A stretch of 64,000 nucleotides of DNA, from assembly GCA_027306995.1 (NCBI GenBank), contig DAHUXS010000009.1, positions 1 through 64,000 of the forward strand. Direction: 5' to 3'. A program made the position numbers and the translations under genes. Under the pieces are notes generated by a model, which was not told where the DNA came from, ran no database searches, and saw only the letters and a list, made by a program, of their open reading frames with translations. Within the stretch, counting starts at the first letter, position 1; every line of letters begins with the position of its first letter. Positions 29,680 through 39,321 of the stretch are shown here, piece by piece. The DNA comes from Lysobacter sp. (GTDB lineage Bacteria; Pseudomonadota; Gammaproteobacteria; Xanthomonadales; Xanthomonadaceae).

Positions 29680-30836
29680 ACGCGCAGCCAGCCGCCGCAA
29701 AACTCGCCCCGGTCGAAGCCATCCGCGGGCTCGCCTGCCTGCAGGTGGTGTGCTCGCACTTCGCGCTGGTGTTCTGGCCGTGGCTGCATGCGTTTTGGGG
29801 CGTCGCCGATCCCGACGATCATCCGGTCCAGCGCTTCGTCCACGATTCGCCGTTCGCCTTCCTCTATTCCGGCAGCGCCGCGGTCTTCATCTTCTTCGTG
29901 CTGAGCGGCTACATCCTCACCCATGTCGCCTTCGGTCGCAGCGGGCGCGATGTCTTCGGCCTGGTGTTGAAGCGTTATCCGCGCCTGGCATTGCCATGCA
30001 TCGCCGCCTGCGTGTTCGCATGGGCGGTGATCGAATGGATGAACGTCGACTACAGCGATCTCTCGGTGTGGATCCAGGGCTACGGCGATTTCCCGGCATC
30101 GTTCTTCGGCGCCCTCCGTAACGGCGCCTGGGAGGTCTTCATCACTGGGCAGAGCCGCTACAACCCGATCCTGTGGACGATGCGGATCGAGTTGTGGGGG
30201 TCTTGGATGATCTTCGCGCTGTGCTACGCATTCAATCGCTGGACGCGATTGCGCATGTTGCTATTGCTCGCGTGTGCCGGCGCGTTGGCGTGGCTGGGCG
30301 CGACCAAGGTGCTCGACGAGGAAATGACCTATGGCCTGCTCGCCTTCGTGATCGGCAGCATGGTGCGCCTGTACCTGCGCGACATGTCCGGCATCGCATC
30401 GCTGCTGATGCTGGCCGCCGGGCTGTATTTCGCCGGCGTCCACAACACCTCGGCGTCGTATGCATGGATGCAACCGCTGCTCGGCGAACACGCCTACATG
30501 GTCGGCAACTTCATCGCCGGCGCGCTGATCGTCGCGGCGCTGTTGCACAACGCGCTGTTCGCGAAGCTGGCCGCGACGCGCTTGCTGATGTTCCTCGGCA
30601 AGGTGTCGTTCTCGGTCTACCTCATCCACCTGTGCATCGTCGCCAGCCTCGCCGCGATGATCTTCAACGCATTGCAGGCGCGCGACTGGGACTACGACGT
30701 GTCGGCGATCATCGCCTGCGCGATCGTGCTGCCAGTGATCTATTTCGCCGCGATGGTGTTCCATCGCTTCGTCGACTCGCCGGCGATCACGTTCTCGAAC
30801 AAGTTCCGCGACCGGCTGCTGCCGCGGCGACGCTGA
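29676..30836 (+). CDS. acyltransferase 3 family membrane protein
   Basis: A 386-residue protein with about ten membrane helices. The N-terminal motif [18 protein letters not shown] (with the catalytic-type histidine) and [14 protein letters not shown] are typical of the OafA/acyltransferase 3 family, which O-acetylates sugars or peptidoglycan. The start is a TTG at 29676 overlapping the anmK stop (TTGA); the next ATG would remove the first conserved motif. Coupling to anmK hints at a cell-wall sugar substrate, but this is inference. Confidence 0.85.
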   Translation: MNAQPAAAKLAPVEAIRGLACLQVVCSHFALVFWPWLHAFWGVADPDDHPVQRFVHDSPFAFLYSGSAAVFIFFVLSGYILTHVAFGRSGRDVFGLVLKRYPRLALPCIAACVFAWAVIEWMNVDYSDLSVWIQGYGDFPASFFGALRNGAWEVFITGQSRYNPILWTMRIELWGSWMIFALCYAFNRWTRLRMLLLLACAGALAWLGATKVLDEEMTYGLLAFVIGSMVRLYLRDMSGIASLLMLAAGLYFAGVHNTSASYAWMQPLLGEHAYMVGNFIAGALIVAALLHNALFAKLAATRLLMFLGKVSFSVYLIHLCIVASLAAMIFNALQARDWDYDVSAIIACAIVLPVIYFAAMVFHRFVDSPAITFSNKFRDRLLPRRR

Positions 30837-30839
30837 GTC

Positions 30840-32207
30840 TCAGCGCGCGCCCGGCTCCGCGGCATCCACCCCGGTGGTTTCGCCGCGGCGCTCGCGCCAC
30901 AGCATCCACAGCAGCAGGCACATCGCCGGAATGGCGATCGCAGCCGTGTAGGTGAAGAACGCCGGATAGCCCCAAGCATTGACGATCTTGCCCCATTGGC
31001 TGGCCAGCGACTTCGCAGGCAGGCTCCACAACGTGCCGAACAACGCGTATTGCGTCGCCGTATAGCGCGCGCTGGTCAGCGACGACATGTAGGCGATAAA
31101 CGACGTACCGGCGATCCCGTTGGCGAGGTTGTCGGCGCTGACGATCGTCGCCAGCCACGCCAGCGTCGGCTTGGTCGCCGCCATGTGCGCATACAGCAGG
31201 TTGGCAACACTCAACATCACCAAGCCGAACAACATGGTCCGCAGCAGGCCGATGCGACGCACCAGGATTCCGGCCAGGACTGCACCGACCATCGTCATGA
31301 TCACGCCGTACACCTTCGACACCAGCGCGATTTCCTTCAGCGTAAATCCCATGTCGATGTAGAACGGATTCGCCGCCACGCCCATCGTGGTGTAGTTGAA
31401 GCGGAAAGTGATGATCAAGAGCAGGATCGGCAGGCCGATCTTCAGTCCTTTGCGCTGGAAGAAATCGGCGAACGGACAGACCACTGCGCCCACCAGCCAT
31501 GCCACCAGCTTGCGTGGCGCTTCCGGCCACCGCGCCGCGTATTGCTCGAAGCGTTCCACCAACGGTTCCGGCGGCAACGCGGCACGATCGACGCGCGCGC
31601 TCGGTTCGGCGATCACGAAGGTGGTAATGATGCCGACGAAAGCGCAGCCCGCCATGATCAGGTACGACGTCGTCCAACCATAGCCAGCGGCGGCTGTCAG
31701 CGCACCGGCGCCGGCGCAGATCAGCGCGACCTGGTAACCGATCTGGTAGGCCGCGGCCATGCCACCCTGGTCTTTCTCCTCGGCGGCCTCGATGCGGTAG
31801 GCATCGACGGCGATGTCCTGTGTCGACGAAGCGAACGCGGTGAACACCGCAAGCATGGCCATGCGCGCGACATCGGCAACGGGATCGGTCGTCGCCATCA
31901 TCACCAGTCCGATCACGATGCACGACTGCGCCAACAGCATCCAGCTGCGGCGACGCCCCATGCGTTGCAGGATCGGGATGGGCAGGCGATCGACGATGGG
32001 CGCCCAGAAATATTTCAGCGAATACGCCAACCCCACCAGGCTGAAGGTGCCGATGGTGGCGCGGTTGATCCCGGACTGGCGCAACCACGCCGACAGCGTC
32101 GTCAACACCAGCGCGAACGGCAGGCCCGAGGAAAACCCGAGGAACAGCATCGCGCGCACGCGCGGATTTGCGTACACGCCCAGCGACTGGGCCCAGCGCC
32201 CGCTCAT
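30840..32207 (-). CDS. ampG: AmpG-like MFS muropeptide permease
   Basis: AmpG imports anhydro-muropeptides released from the wall. The 455-residue protein has about twelve to fourteen helices and the AmpG features SGLPFALVLTTLSAWLRQSG near residue 25, LAYSLKYFWAPIVDR near 60, and SSTQDIAVDAYR near 125. It lies convergent with the anmK-acyltransferase pair, three bases apart. ATG 32207 was chosen; a TTG at 32219 that overlaps the exoA stop would add four residues. The symbol follows family similarity, and other sugar transporters are close relatives. Confidence 0.85.
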   Translation of the reverse strand: MSGRWAQSLGVYANPRVRAMLFLGFSSGLPFALVLTTLSAWLRQSGINRATIGTFSLVGLAYSLKYFWAPIVDRLPIPILQRMGRRRSWMLLAQSCIVIGLVMMATTDPVADVARMAMLAVFTAFASSTQDIAVDAYRIEAAEEKDQGGMAAAYQIGYQVALICAGAGALTAAAGYGWTTSYLIMAGCAFVGIITTFVIAEPSARVDRAALPPEPLVERFEQYAARWPEAPRKLVAWLVGAVVCPFADFFQRKGLKIGLPILLLIITFRFNYTTMGVAANPFYIDMGFTLKEIALVSKVYGVIMTMVGAVLAGILVRRIGLLRTMLFGLVMLSVANLLYAHMAATKPTLAWLATIVSADNLANGIAGTSFIAYMSSLTSARYTATQYALFGTLWSLPAKSLASQWGKIVNAWGYPAFFTYTAAIAIPAMCLLLWMLWRERRGETTGVDAAEPGAR

Positions 32208-32215
32208 CGATGTAT

Positions 32216-33034
32216 TCAACGCGGAAACTCCTGGGTGGCGTAGTCGACCAGGTAGGGCGCATGGTCGGAGAATTTCGGTTCGGCGAAGATCTCGGCGTGG
32301 CGGATCGACTCGGCAAGCTTGGGCGTCACCAGTTGGTAATCGATGCGCCAGCCGACGTTGTTGGCGCGCGCCGCGCCGCGCTGGCTCCACCAGCTGTATT
32401 CGACCACGTCGGGCTTGGCGACGCGGAAGCTGTCCTTCCAGCCGTGTTTCGGCGACTCCACCAAGCCGTCGCCACAGGCGTCGGCGATCATCGAATTCAT
32501 CCACGCACGCTCGTGCGGCAGGCAGCCGGAATTCTTCTGGTTCCCCGTCCAGTTCTTGATGTCGTTCTTCGCGCGCACGATGTTCCAGTCGCCGCACAAC
32601 ACGTATTCGCGACCGCTGGCCAGCCATTCGTCGAAGATCGGCCGCAGCCATGCCATCACGTCTTCCTTCCAGGCTTGGCGGATCTCGCCCGAGGTGCCTG
32701 ACGGAATGTAGAAACTCACCACCGAGATGTTGCCGAAGCGCGCTTCGATGTAGCGCCCCTCCTCGTCGAAGTCGCTGCGGCCGAGACCGGTACGGACCTC
32801 ATCGGGCTCATGGCGGCTGTAGATCGCCACGCCGCTGTAGCCCTTCTTTGTCGTGGCGTCGCGGAACCACGATTTGTAGCCGACGGGCTGCAACGCCGGC
32901 ACGCGCAACTGGTGTTCCTGCGCCTTGGTTTCCTGCACGCACAGGACGTCGATATCCTGCTTGCCGAACCAGTCGAAGAACCCTTTCGTGGTCGCAGATC
33001 GCAGGCCGTTGGCGTTGAAACTGAGGATGCGCAT
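32216..33034 (-). CDS. exodeoxyribonuclease III / AP endonuclease
   Basis: Repairs abasic and 3'-blocked DNA ends. The 272-residue protein has the family start MRILSFNANGLRSA, the metal-binding Glu in CVQETKAQ, GVAIYSR, GDWNIV, and C-terminal SDHAPYLVDY. It belongs to the ExoA/XthA group of EEP nucleases. ATG 33034 gives this canonical N-terminus. It diverges from pyrE, an arrangement seen in related genomes. Confidence 0.95.
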   Translation of the reverse strand: MRILSFNANGLRSATTKGFFDWFGKQDIDVLCVQETKAQEHQLRVPALQPVGYKSWFRDATTKKGYSGVAIYSRHEPDEVRTGLGRSDFDEEGRYIEARFGNISVVSFYIPSGTSGEIRQAWKEDVMAWLRPIFDEWLASGREYVLCGDWNIVRAKNDIKNWTGNQKNSGCLPHERAWMNSMIADACGDGLVESPKHGWKDSFRVAKPDVVEYSWWSQRGAARANNVGWRIDYQLVTPKLAESIRHAEIFAEPKFSDHAPYLVDYATQEFPR

Positions 33035-33144
33035 GGAGTGCCGGAATGGGAGGGACAGCGAAGAGTAGCCGATCGGCGACGGCGTTCCCCATTCACCCTG
33101 CGGGCTTATCATTCCGTCCATCCGCCTCGCTCCCGACCCTATCC

Positions 33145-33798
33145 ATGCGCGAACGTTTCCTCGAGCTCGCCCTTGCCGCCGACGCCCTGCGTTTCGGCGA
33201 ATTCACATTGAAGTCGGGGCGCATCAGCCCGTACTTCTTCAACGCCGGGCGCTTCGATACCGGCGCGCGACTGGCCGGCCTCGCCTCGTGCTACGCCGAC
33301 GCCATCGAACATGCCGGCATCAAGGCCGACGTGCTGTTCGGACCGGCCTACAAGGGCATTCCGCTGGCCACCGCGGTCGCCTGCGAACTGTCGCGACGCG
33401 GTCGCGATGTCGGCCTCGCCTTCAACCGCAAGGAAGCCAAGGATCATGGCGAAGGCGGCACCCTGGTCGGGGCGTCGATGCAGGGCAAGCGCGTGCTGAT
33501 CATCGATGACGTCATCACCGCCGGCACCGCGATCCGCGAGGCGCTCGACCTGGTCGCGGGTGGCGGCGGCATCGTCTCCGGCATTGTCGTCGCGCTCGAT
33601 CGCCAGGAAGTGCTGGACGATGGCGACCGCCGCTCGGCGGTCCAGCGCGTCCGCGACAGCGCCGGCGTCCCCGTGATCGCTGTCTCAACACTCGACGATC
33701 TCCTTGAGTGGAGCGCCCGCAATGGCGCCTCGGGTGCTGACCAACCCGCCCTGCTGGCGTATCGTGCGCGCTATGGAAGCACGTCGACCCAACCCTGA
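33145..33798 (+). CDS. pyrE: orotate phosphoribosyltransferase
   Basis: Joins orotate and PRPP in pyrimidine synthesis. The 217-residue protein has LKSGRISPYFFNAG, GPAYKGIPLA, FNRKEAKDHGEGG and the PRPP-binding loop VLIIDDVITAGTAIREA. The start at 33145 matches the family N-terminus (RERFLELAL). Its last 26 bases overlap the next gene in another frame. Confidence 0.97.
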   Translation: MRERFLELALAADALRFGEFTLKSGRISPYFFNAGRFDTGARLAGLASCYADAIEHAGIKADVLFGPAYKGIPLATAVACELSRRGRDVGLAFNRKEAKDHGEGGTLVGASMQGKRVLIIDDVITAGTAIREALDLVAGGGGIVSGIVVALDRQEVLDDGDRRSAVQRVRDSAGVPVIAVSTLDDLLEWSARNGASGADQPALLAYRARYGSTSTQP

Positions 33799-34465
33799 CC
33801 TGCGACGCCTCGCCACCGTGGCCAGCCTGGCCGCGGCATTGGGCGTTGCATTGTCCGCGCAGGCGCAGACCAAGCCAGCGGGCAAGACCGTCAGCTGCTG
33901 GACCGAGCACGGGCAAACGGTGTGCGGCGACGCCATCCCGACCAGCGCCGCCAACAGTGCGCGACGCGAGATCAATGCCAGCGGGGTGACGGTCCAGACC
34001 TTTCCGCGTCCGCTGACGCCGAGCGAGCAATCGGCCAAGGACGCCGCCGACAAGGCCGAAGCTGCGCGCGCTGCCGTACAGGCCAGCCAGGCCCGCCAGC
34101 AGATGGCACTGGCCACGACCTATCCCAGCGAAGACGCGCTGCGCAAGGCGTATGACGAACGTTCGCAGAACGTCCATGCCTCGCTGGTGGCCGCGCAATC
34201 GAGCCTGGCCAGCCACCGCCTGGAGCTGTCGCGCTCGCTGCTGCGTGCCGCCAACAGCGAACTGCAGGGCAGGCCGGTCGCCAGGTCGTTGAACGACACC
34301 ATCGCCCAACAGGCGAGCGCGGTGAATACCGCCTACACCGACCTGCAACACAAACGCGACGAATACGCGGCGATGGACGGCGAGCTGCAACAGGCGCTGC
34401 AGCAATATCGCGACTACAAGCAGAACGGCGGCGTCGCCCCAGCGGCGGCGACACCGCAACCTTGA
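33773..34465 (+). CDS. secreted coiled-coil protein, DUF4124-like start
   Basis: A 230-residue protein with a signal peptide (about 1-32, ending SAQAQ). A short Cys pair follows (VSCWTEHGQTVCGDAIP), like the conserved start of DUF4124 proteins. The rest is a long Ala/Gln/Glu-rich helical region that probably forms a coiled coil (about 95-215). It starts 26 bases before the pyrE stop. The function is unknown. Confidence 0.75.
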   Translation: MEARRPNPDLRRLATVASLAAALGVALSAQAQTKPAGKTVSCWTEHGQTVCGDAIPTSAANSARREINASGVTVQTFPRPLTPSEQSAKDAADKAEAARAAVQASQARQQMALATTYPSEDALRKAYDERSQNVHASLVAAQSSLASHRLELSRSLLRAANSELQGRPVARSLNDTIAQQASAVNTAYTDLQHKRDEYAAMDGELQQALQQYRDYKQNGGVAPAAATPQP

Positions 34466-34472
34466 TCGACGG

Positions 34473-36788
34473 CTAGAACGTCAGTTCGAGCGCCGGGTCG
34501 ACCGCGCGTAGGCGGCTGCGGAACAACGCCTGCACTTCCTCCAGGCGCTCCTGGGTATTCGCCTCGAAGCGCAGCACCAGCACCGGGGTCGTGTTGGACG
34601 CGCGCACCAATCCCCAGCCATCGCTCCAGTCCGCGCGCACGCCGTCGAGCGTGGTCACGCGCGCACCATCGAAGCCGCCGTTCGCCACCAGTTTCTCGAC
34701 GAAGGCATGCGGATCGGCGACCGGTACCTTGATCTCGGGGGTGGAGATCGATTCCGGGATCTCGGCGAACACGGCATCGGCGTCCTCGCTGCGACGCGCG
34801 AGGATTTCGAGCAGACGCGCCGCCGAATAGATGCCGTCGTCGAAGCCGTACCAGCGCTCCATGAAGAAGAAGTGGCCACTCATCTCGCCGGCGAGCTCGG
34901 CTTCCTCTTCGCGCATCTTCGACTTGATCAGCGAATGGCCGGTCTTCCACATCAGCGGACTGCCACCGCGACCCATGATGTAGGGCGCCAGCGCGCCGGT
35001 GCACTTCACGTCGTAGACGATGATCGCGCCGGGGTTGCGTTCCAGCACGTCGGCCGCGAATAGCATCAGCATGCGGTCGGGGAAGATGTTGTGCCCTTCC
35101 GGCGTGATCACGCCGAGGCGATCGCCATCGCCGTCGAAGGCGACGCCGAGATCGGCCTTGCGGGTCTGCACGATGTGGCGCAGGTCCTCGAGGTTGTGCG
35201 GCTCGCTGGGATCGGGATGGTGGTTGGGGAAGTTGCCGTCGATCTCGCAGAACAGCGGGAACACGTTGGCGCCGATCGCTTCCAGCACGCGCGGACCGAG
35301 GTCGCCGGCAACACCGTTGCCGGCATCGACCACCACGTCGAGCGGACGCTCGAGGCGAATGTCGGACGCGATGCGGTTGACGTAGTCGTCGGAGATGTCG
35401 CGCTCCTCGACGCGGCCGAGCTGTTCGGCTTCGTACAACGTGCCTTCGGCAATCCGCGTGTAGAGCGCGGTAATGGTGGCGCCGGACAGCGTCTCGCCGC
35501 CGACCACGATCTTGAAGCCGTTGTAGTCGGGCGGATTGTGGCTGCCGGTCACCGCCACGCAGCAGCCGGTGCGCAGGTGGTAGGCACCGAAATAGACCAG
35601 CGGCGTCGGCGCGAGGCCGATCGAAATCACGTTGCGACCGGCGCGACGCAGGCCTTCGGTCAGACCACTGACGAGATCCGGACCGGAAAGGCGACCATCG
35701 CGACCGATCACGATGTCGTAGAGGCCGTTTTCGTGCATCAGCGTGCCGATCGATTGGCCGATCTGGCGCGCGACATCGACGCTCAATGTCTTGCCGACGA
35801 TTCCGCGAATGTCGTACGCACGGAAGATCCCGGGATCGGGCAATGCGGGGCCATCGGTCTTTGCTGCCTCCGCCTTGGTCGCTGCAGCTTCGGCAGCCGC
35901 GGCCTGGTTCTGGGCCGTGAGGTCGCCGACGGTCGGTTCATCGCTATCCGTCGCGGCCGCGGTGGCTTCGTCTTCCACCACCGTTTCCGGTTTCGCGGCG
36001 CGCTGGCGCAACCACAGCAGCGCGATGCCGGCGCCAACCAGCAGCAACGCGAGAATCGCCGTCATCACCCGGCCGAAACCGAGCGGACCGGGCTCGACCT
36101 GCGTGGCATACGCCAGCAGCGTCCAGTCACTGCCCTTGATCGGTGCCGAGGATTTTTCGCCTTCGGATTCCAGTCCCTTGTCGCCGGTTTGCGCCAGCGT
36201 CGCGTCCGCCTGCTTGAGCACGAGATAGCCGCCGCCGGCATCCGCCTTCGCCACGGCGTCGGTCAACGCCTTTGCCGGCTGCGCGGCCACGGCGACCGCG
36301 GCGCCACCGGCGACGGGAAGCGCGATCAGCAATTTCGGCTGGCCTCCATCGCGCGCGATCACCACCGCAGGTTTGCCGTTGGCGAGCGCCGTCTGCGCCA
36401 CGCCGGCCCGGCCATAACCGCTGGCGGGCAATGCGGCCATCATGGCTTGCAGGTCGGCGGCCATGACTTCGGCATGTTCGCTGCCCGGCCATGCCGTCGC
36501 CAATGCCTGCGACGCGGTCGCGACATCGTTGGCCTGCGCCGCGGCGATCACCGCCGGTGCCTGCGCGGCCTTCTGCGCCACTGCCAGTTGTTTCGCCAAC
36601 GCGGAAGACGCGGCGTTGGCGACACCATCGCGGCTGGCGGCGAGTTGCGCCGTTTGCCCGGATTCGCGCCATTGGCGCACGGCGGACCACCCGGCCCACG
36701 CCCCCAGCAGCACCAGCACAATGGCCAGCAGCGGCAGCATGCGCTTCATCGATCCGGCATCACCCAGGCTCAGCGTCTTCATCGTCAT
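34473..36788 (-). CDS. algC: phosphomannomutase/phosphoglucomutase with membrane-anchored N-terminal extension
   Basis: The C-terminal 450 residues are an AlgC/XanA-type alpha-D-phosphohexomutase: the phosphoserine loop TGSHNPPDYNG (about Ser416), metal loop DGDGDRLGV, and sugar-binding GEMSGHFFF. It supplies mannose-1- and glucose-1-phosphate for LPS and exopolysaccharide. Before it lie about 320 extra residues: a membrane helix (about 15-38), a soluble domain of about 230 residues, a second helix (about 275-298) and an acidic Ala-rich linker. The soluble part should be periplasmic. Start is one of two close ATGs (36788 or 36782) behind AAGGAA. The gene follows dut by 22 bases. Confidence 0.93.
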   Translation of the reverse strand: MTMKTLSLGDAGSMKRMLPLLAIVLVLLGAWAGWSAVRQWRESGQTAQLAASRDGVANAASSALAKQLAVAQKAAQAPAVIAAAQANDVATASQALATAWPGSEHAEVMAADLQAMMAALPASGYGRAGVAQTALANGKPAVVIARDGGQPKLLIALPVAGGAAVAVAAQPAKALTDAVAKADAGGGYLVLKQADATLAQTGDKGLESEGEKSSAPIKGSDWTLLAYATQVEPGPLGFGRVMTAILALLLVGAGIALLWLRQRAAKPETVVEDEATAAATDSDEPTVGDLTAQNQAAAAEAAATKAEAAKTDGPALPDPGIFRAYDIRGIVGKTLSVDVARQIGQSIGTLMHENGLYDIVIGRDGRLSGPDLVSGLTEGLRRAGRNVISIGLAPTPLVYFGAYHLRTGCCVAVTGSHNPPDYNGFKIVVGGETLSGATITALYTRIAEGTLYEAEQLGRVEERDISDDYVNRIASDIRLERPLDVVVDAGNGVAGDLGPRVLEAIGANVFPLFCEIDGNFPNHHPDPSEPHNLEDLRHIVQTRKADLGVAFDGDGDRLGVITPEGHNIFPDRMLMLFAADVLERNPGAIIVYDVKCTGALAPYIMGRGGSPLMWKTGHSLIKSKMREEEAELAGEMSGHFFFMERWYGFDDGIYSAARLLEILARRSEDADAVFAEIPESISTPEIKVPVADPHAFVEKLVANGGFDGARVTTLDGVRADWSDGWGLVRASNTTPVLVLRFEANTQERLEEVQALFRSRLRAVDPALELTF

Positions 36789-36810
36789 TCGTTCCTTGTC
36801 GCAGGCAGGC

Positions 36811-37269
36811 TTATCGCAAGCCCGTGTGGCCAAATCCGCCCGCACCGCGAGCGCTGTCTTCGAAAGCGTCGACCACATCCAGTGCCACGCGCACGATCGG
36901 CATGACCACCAGCTGCGCGATGCGATCCCCCGGCGCCATCGTAAAAGCCTCGCGCCCACGATTCCATACGCTGATCATCAACGGTCCCTGGTAGTCAGCG
37001 TCGATCAGGCCGGTGCCGTTGCCAAGCACCAGTCCATGCTTGTGACCGAGTCCCGAACGCGGCAGCACCAGCGCGCACAGCCCCGGATCGGCTAGATGAA
37101 TCGCGATGCCCGACGGCACCAGTTCGGCCTGCCCTGGTTCGATCGTCAGCGGCGCATCGATGGCGGCGCGCAGGTCGAGCGCGGCGCTGGACGCCGTGGC
37201 GTATTCCGGCAAGGGCCACTCGCCGCCGAAACGCGGGTCGAGCAGCTTGATCTGCAAAACGCGGTTCAT
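36811..37269 (-). CDS. dut: dUTP diphosphatase
   Basis: Hydrolyses dUTP to dUMP, keeping uracil out of DNA. The 152-residue trimeric-type dUTPase has all five motifs, including [33 protein letters not shown] and the C-terminal GGFGHTGLR. Its ATG overlaps the end of coaB by four bases; the coaBC-dut order is common in gammaproteobacteria. Confidence 0.97.
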   Translation of the reverse strand: MNRVLQIKLLDPRFGGEWPLPEYATASSAALDLRAAIDAPLTIEPGQAELVPSGIAIHLADPGLCALVLPRSGLGHKHGLVLGNGTGLIDADYQGPLMISVWNRGREAFTMAPGDRIAQLVVMPIVRVALDVVDAFEDSARGAGGFGHTGLR

Positions 37270-37925
37270 GCGATCGAAATTCTCTCTTCAATGAGGTCGA
37301 GCAGGCCTTCGGCGACCACGCGCTTGCTCTCGGGCCCGAGGCGGCGTTGGCCGTCCGCCCAGATCACGTCGAGCGTGTTGTCGTCGGACTCGAAGCCGCA
37401 GCCGGCAATGCCAACGCGGTTGGCCGCGATCATGTCGATGCGCTTGGCCGCCAGCTTGCCGCGCGCGTAGGTTTCGACATCGTTGGTTTCGGCGGCAAAG
37501 CCAACGACAAGGCGCGGACGCTGCGTAGCGGTGGCGACATCGGCGAGGATGTCGGCGGTCTTCACCAGCTCCAGCACGAGCGTGTCCTGGCCCGGCACCT
37601 TCTTCAGCTTGTGGCCGGCAACGGCGCGCGGGGTGAAATCTGCGACCGCTGCGGTCCCGATGTAGATGTCGGCCGGCAATGCCGAAAGCACGGCATCGTG
37701 CATCTGCGCGGCCGAACGCACGTCGATGCGCTGCGCGCCCGTCGGCGTCGCCAGATGCACCGGCCCGGCGACCAGCACCACCTGCGCACCGCGCGCGATC
37801 GCCGCTTCGGCGATGGCGAACCCCATGCGACCGCTGCTGCGATTGCCGATGAAGCGCACCGGATCGATATCCTCGAAGGTCGGACCCGCGCTCACCAGGA
37901 TGCGTTTGCCGTCCAGCGCGCTCAC
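37266..37925 (-). CDS. coaB: phosphopantothenate--cysteine ligase (CoaB), separate from CoaC
   Basis: CoaB joins phosphopantothenate and cysteine using CTP. In most bacteria it is the C-terminal half of a fused CoaBC. Here it is read from a GTG at 37925 that overlaps the CoaC stop (GTGA), in a different frame. The 219-residue product begins with the domain's normal start ([22 protein letters not shown] read in two parts) and contains [30 protein letters not shown] and AANRVG. Nothing is missing at the junction, so both halves should work. Confidence 0.92.
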   Translation of the reverse strand: MSALDGKRILVSAGPTFEDIDPVRFIGNRSSGRMGFAIAEAAIARGAQVVLVAGPVHLATPTGAQRIDVRSAAQMHDAVLSALPADIYIGTAAVADFTPRAVAGHKLKKVPGQDTLVLELVKTADILADVATATQRPRLVVGFAAETNDVETYARGKLAAKRIDMIAANRVGIAGCGFESDDNTLDVIWADGQRRLGPESKRVVAEGLLDLIEERISIA

Positions 37926-38467
37926 GACGCTGCTTTCCCGGCCAGGGCCGCAACGATTTCCGCCGGCTCGCTCATCCGTCCCGGACCGCTTTCGCCTTCG
38001 GCCAACGGACCGTCGTTCGGCCCGACGATCTGCGCGCCGCGCGCGCGCAGCGTCGCGATATTGGCCTGCGTCGCCGGATGCTTCCACATCACGTGGTTCA
38101 TCGCCGGGCACACCGTCAGCGCCGCGGTCGAGGCAAGGCACAACGTGCTCACCAGGTCGTCGGCAAAACCGTGTGCAAGCTTCGCCAGCGTGTTAGCAGT
38201 TGCGGGGGCGACGACGATCCGATCGGCCCAACGCGCCAGTTCGAGATGGCCCATCGCGGCTTCCGCATGCGCGTCCCACAACGAAGTGCGCACCGGGCGA
38301 TGGCTGAGCGCCTGGAAGGTTTGCGCAGTCACGAAGCGCTGCGCGTTCTCCGTCATCGCCACCTGCACCTCGGCGCCGGTATCGCGCAGGCGGCGCACCA
38401 GTTCGGCGGACTTGTAGGCGGCGATCCCTCCGCACACGCACAGCAGGATGTTGGCAGGGGCGGCCAT
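37922..38467 (-). CDS. coaC: phosphopantothenoylcysteine decarboxylase (CoaC), separate from CoaB
   Basis: A flavoprotein that decarboxylates phosphopantothenoylcysteine in CoA synthesis. The 181-residue product has CVCGGIAAYKSAELVRRL, VMTENAQRF-type region, APATANTLAKLAHG and the conserved PAMNHVMWKHPAT. ATG 38467 matches the family start; a GTG at 38491 would add eight residues. The reading frame ends exactly at the linker between the two domains of a normal CoaBC and overlaps coaB by four bases. It diverges from radC. Confidence 0.93.
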   Translation of the reverse strand: MAAPANILLCVCGGIAAYKSAELVRRLRDTGAEVQVAMTENAQRFVTAQTFQALSHRPVRTSLWDAHAEAAMGHLELARWADRIVVAPATANTLAKLAHGFADDLVSTLCLASTAALTVCPAMNHVMWKHPATQANIATLRARGAQIVGPNDGPLAEGESGPGRMSEPAEIVAALAGKAAS

Positions 38468-38583
38468 GACGGCATTTTCCGACGCACTCACAGGTCGCCA
38501 GCTTACCCGATGCCCCTCGAAATCCGATGCCGCCCCGCGCCGGCAAACGCCAGAGTGGCTGGCAGATCAAGCCTCGAACGACC

Positions 38584-39258
38584 ATGCACATCCGCGACTG
38601 GCCCGAACACGAACGCCCCCGGGAAAAGCTGCTGCGCCGCGGTGCGGGCACGCTTTCCGACGCCGAATTGCTGGCCCTGTTCCTTGGCTCCGGCCTGCGC
38701 GGGCAGGATGCGGTGACGACCGCACGCTGCCTGCTGGCCGATACCGGTGGCGTCCGCGGATTGCTCGATCGCGATGCCACCGGATTGACCGAACTCCACG
38801 GTCTCGGCCCAGCCCGCGCCTGCCGGCTGGCCGCCGCACTGGAATTGGGTAGCCGCCACTTGGCCGGGCAGCTGCAACGCGGCGAGGCGATGGCCAATCC
38901 CGATGTCGCCGCCCGCTACTTCAGCCAGCGCCTGCGTGGGCAACGCCGCGAGGTGTTCGCGGCGCTCTTCCTCGACACCCGCCATCGCAGTCTCGCCTTC
39001 GAGGAGCTGTTCCAGGGCAGCATCGATGGCTCGGAAGTCCATCCCCGCGAAGTGGTGCAGCGCGCGCTCGCCCATAACGCGGCGGCAGTGATCGTCGGCC
39101 ACAACCACCCCAGCGGCAATCCCGAGCCCAGCGCCGCCGATCGCGCGGTCACCCAGCGCCTGAAGCAGTCGCTGGCGCTGATGGACATCCGCCTGCTCGA
39201 TCATTTCATCGTCGGCGACGGCCCTGCGGTGTCGATGGCGGCACGCGGGATGATGTGA
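38584..39258 (+). CDS. radC: RadC family JAB/MPN-domain protein
   Basis: A 224-residue protein with an N-terminal helix-hairpin-helix region (about 40-85, [12 protein letters not shown]) and a C-terminal JAMM/MPN domain (about 100-224). The zinc motif is present: the Glu in [13 protein letters not shown] and [14 protein letters not shown]. Once thought to act in repair, its activity is still unsettled. ATG 38584 gives the family start ([16 protein letters not shown]). Confidence 0.95.
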   Translation: MHIRDWPEHERPREKLLRRGAGTLSDAELLALFLGSGLRGQDAVTTARCLLADTGGVRGLLDRDATGLTELHGLGPARACRLAAALELGSRHLAGQLQRGEAMANPDVAARYFSQRLRGQRREVFAALFLDTRHRSLAFEELFQGSIDGSEVHPREVVQRALAHNAAAVIVGHNHPSGNPEPSAADRAVTQRLKQSLALMDIRLLDHFIVGDGPAVSMAARGMM

Positions 39259-39284
39259 ATGCCGGGGCCACGGCCCCGAAGCCG

Positions 39285-39290
39285 TACAAT
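39285..39290 (+). promoter_or_regulatory. candidate -10 element (TACAAT) of argS
   Basis: TACAAT lies 32 bases before the GTG start of argS. A GGGGCC/GGCCCC dyad at about 39263-39276 precedes it and may end the radC message. Confidence 0.4.
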
Positions 39291-39321
39291 GCACGGCTAT
39301 CAAGCCGTTCCCAGAAATCCC

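Noticed and set aside
35091-36905. Plus-strand open frame of 604 codons opposite algC
   Set aside because: Antisense frame; algC carries all mutase motifs.
37922-37925. coaBC as a frameshifted pseudogene
   Set aside because: Both halves are complete and the GTGA overlap supports expression, so I list two genes and leave the sequencing check open.
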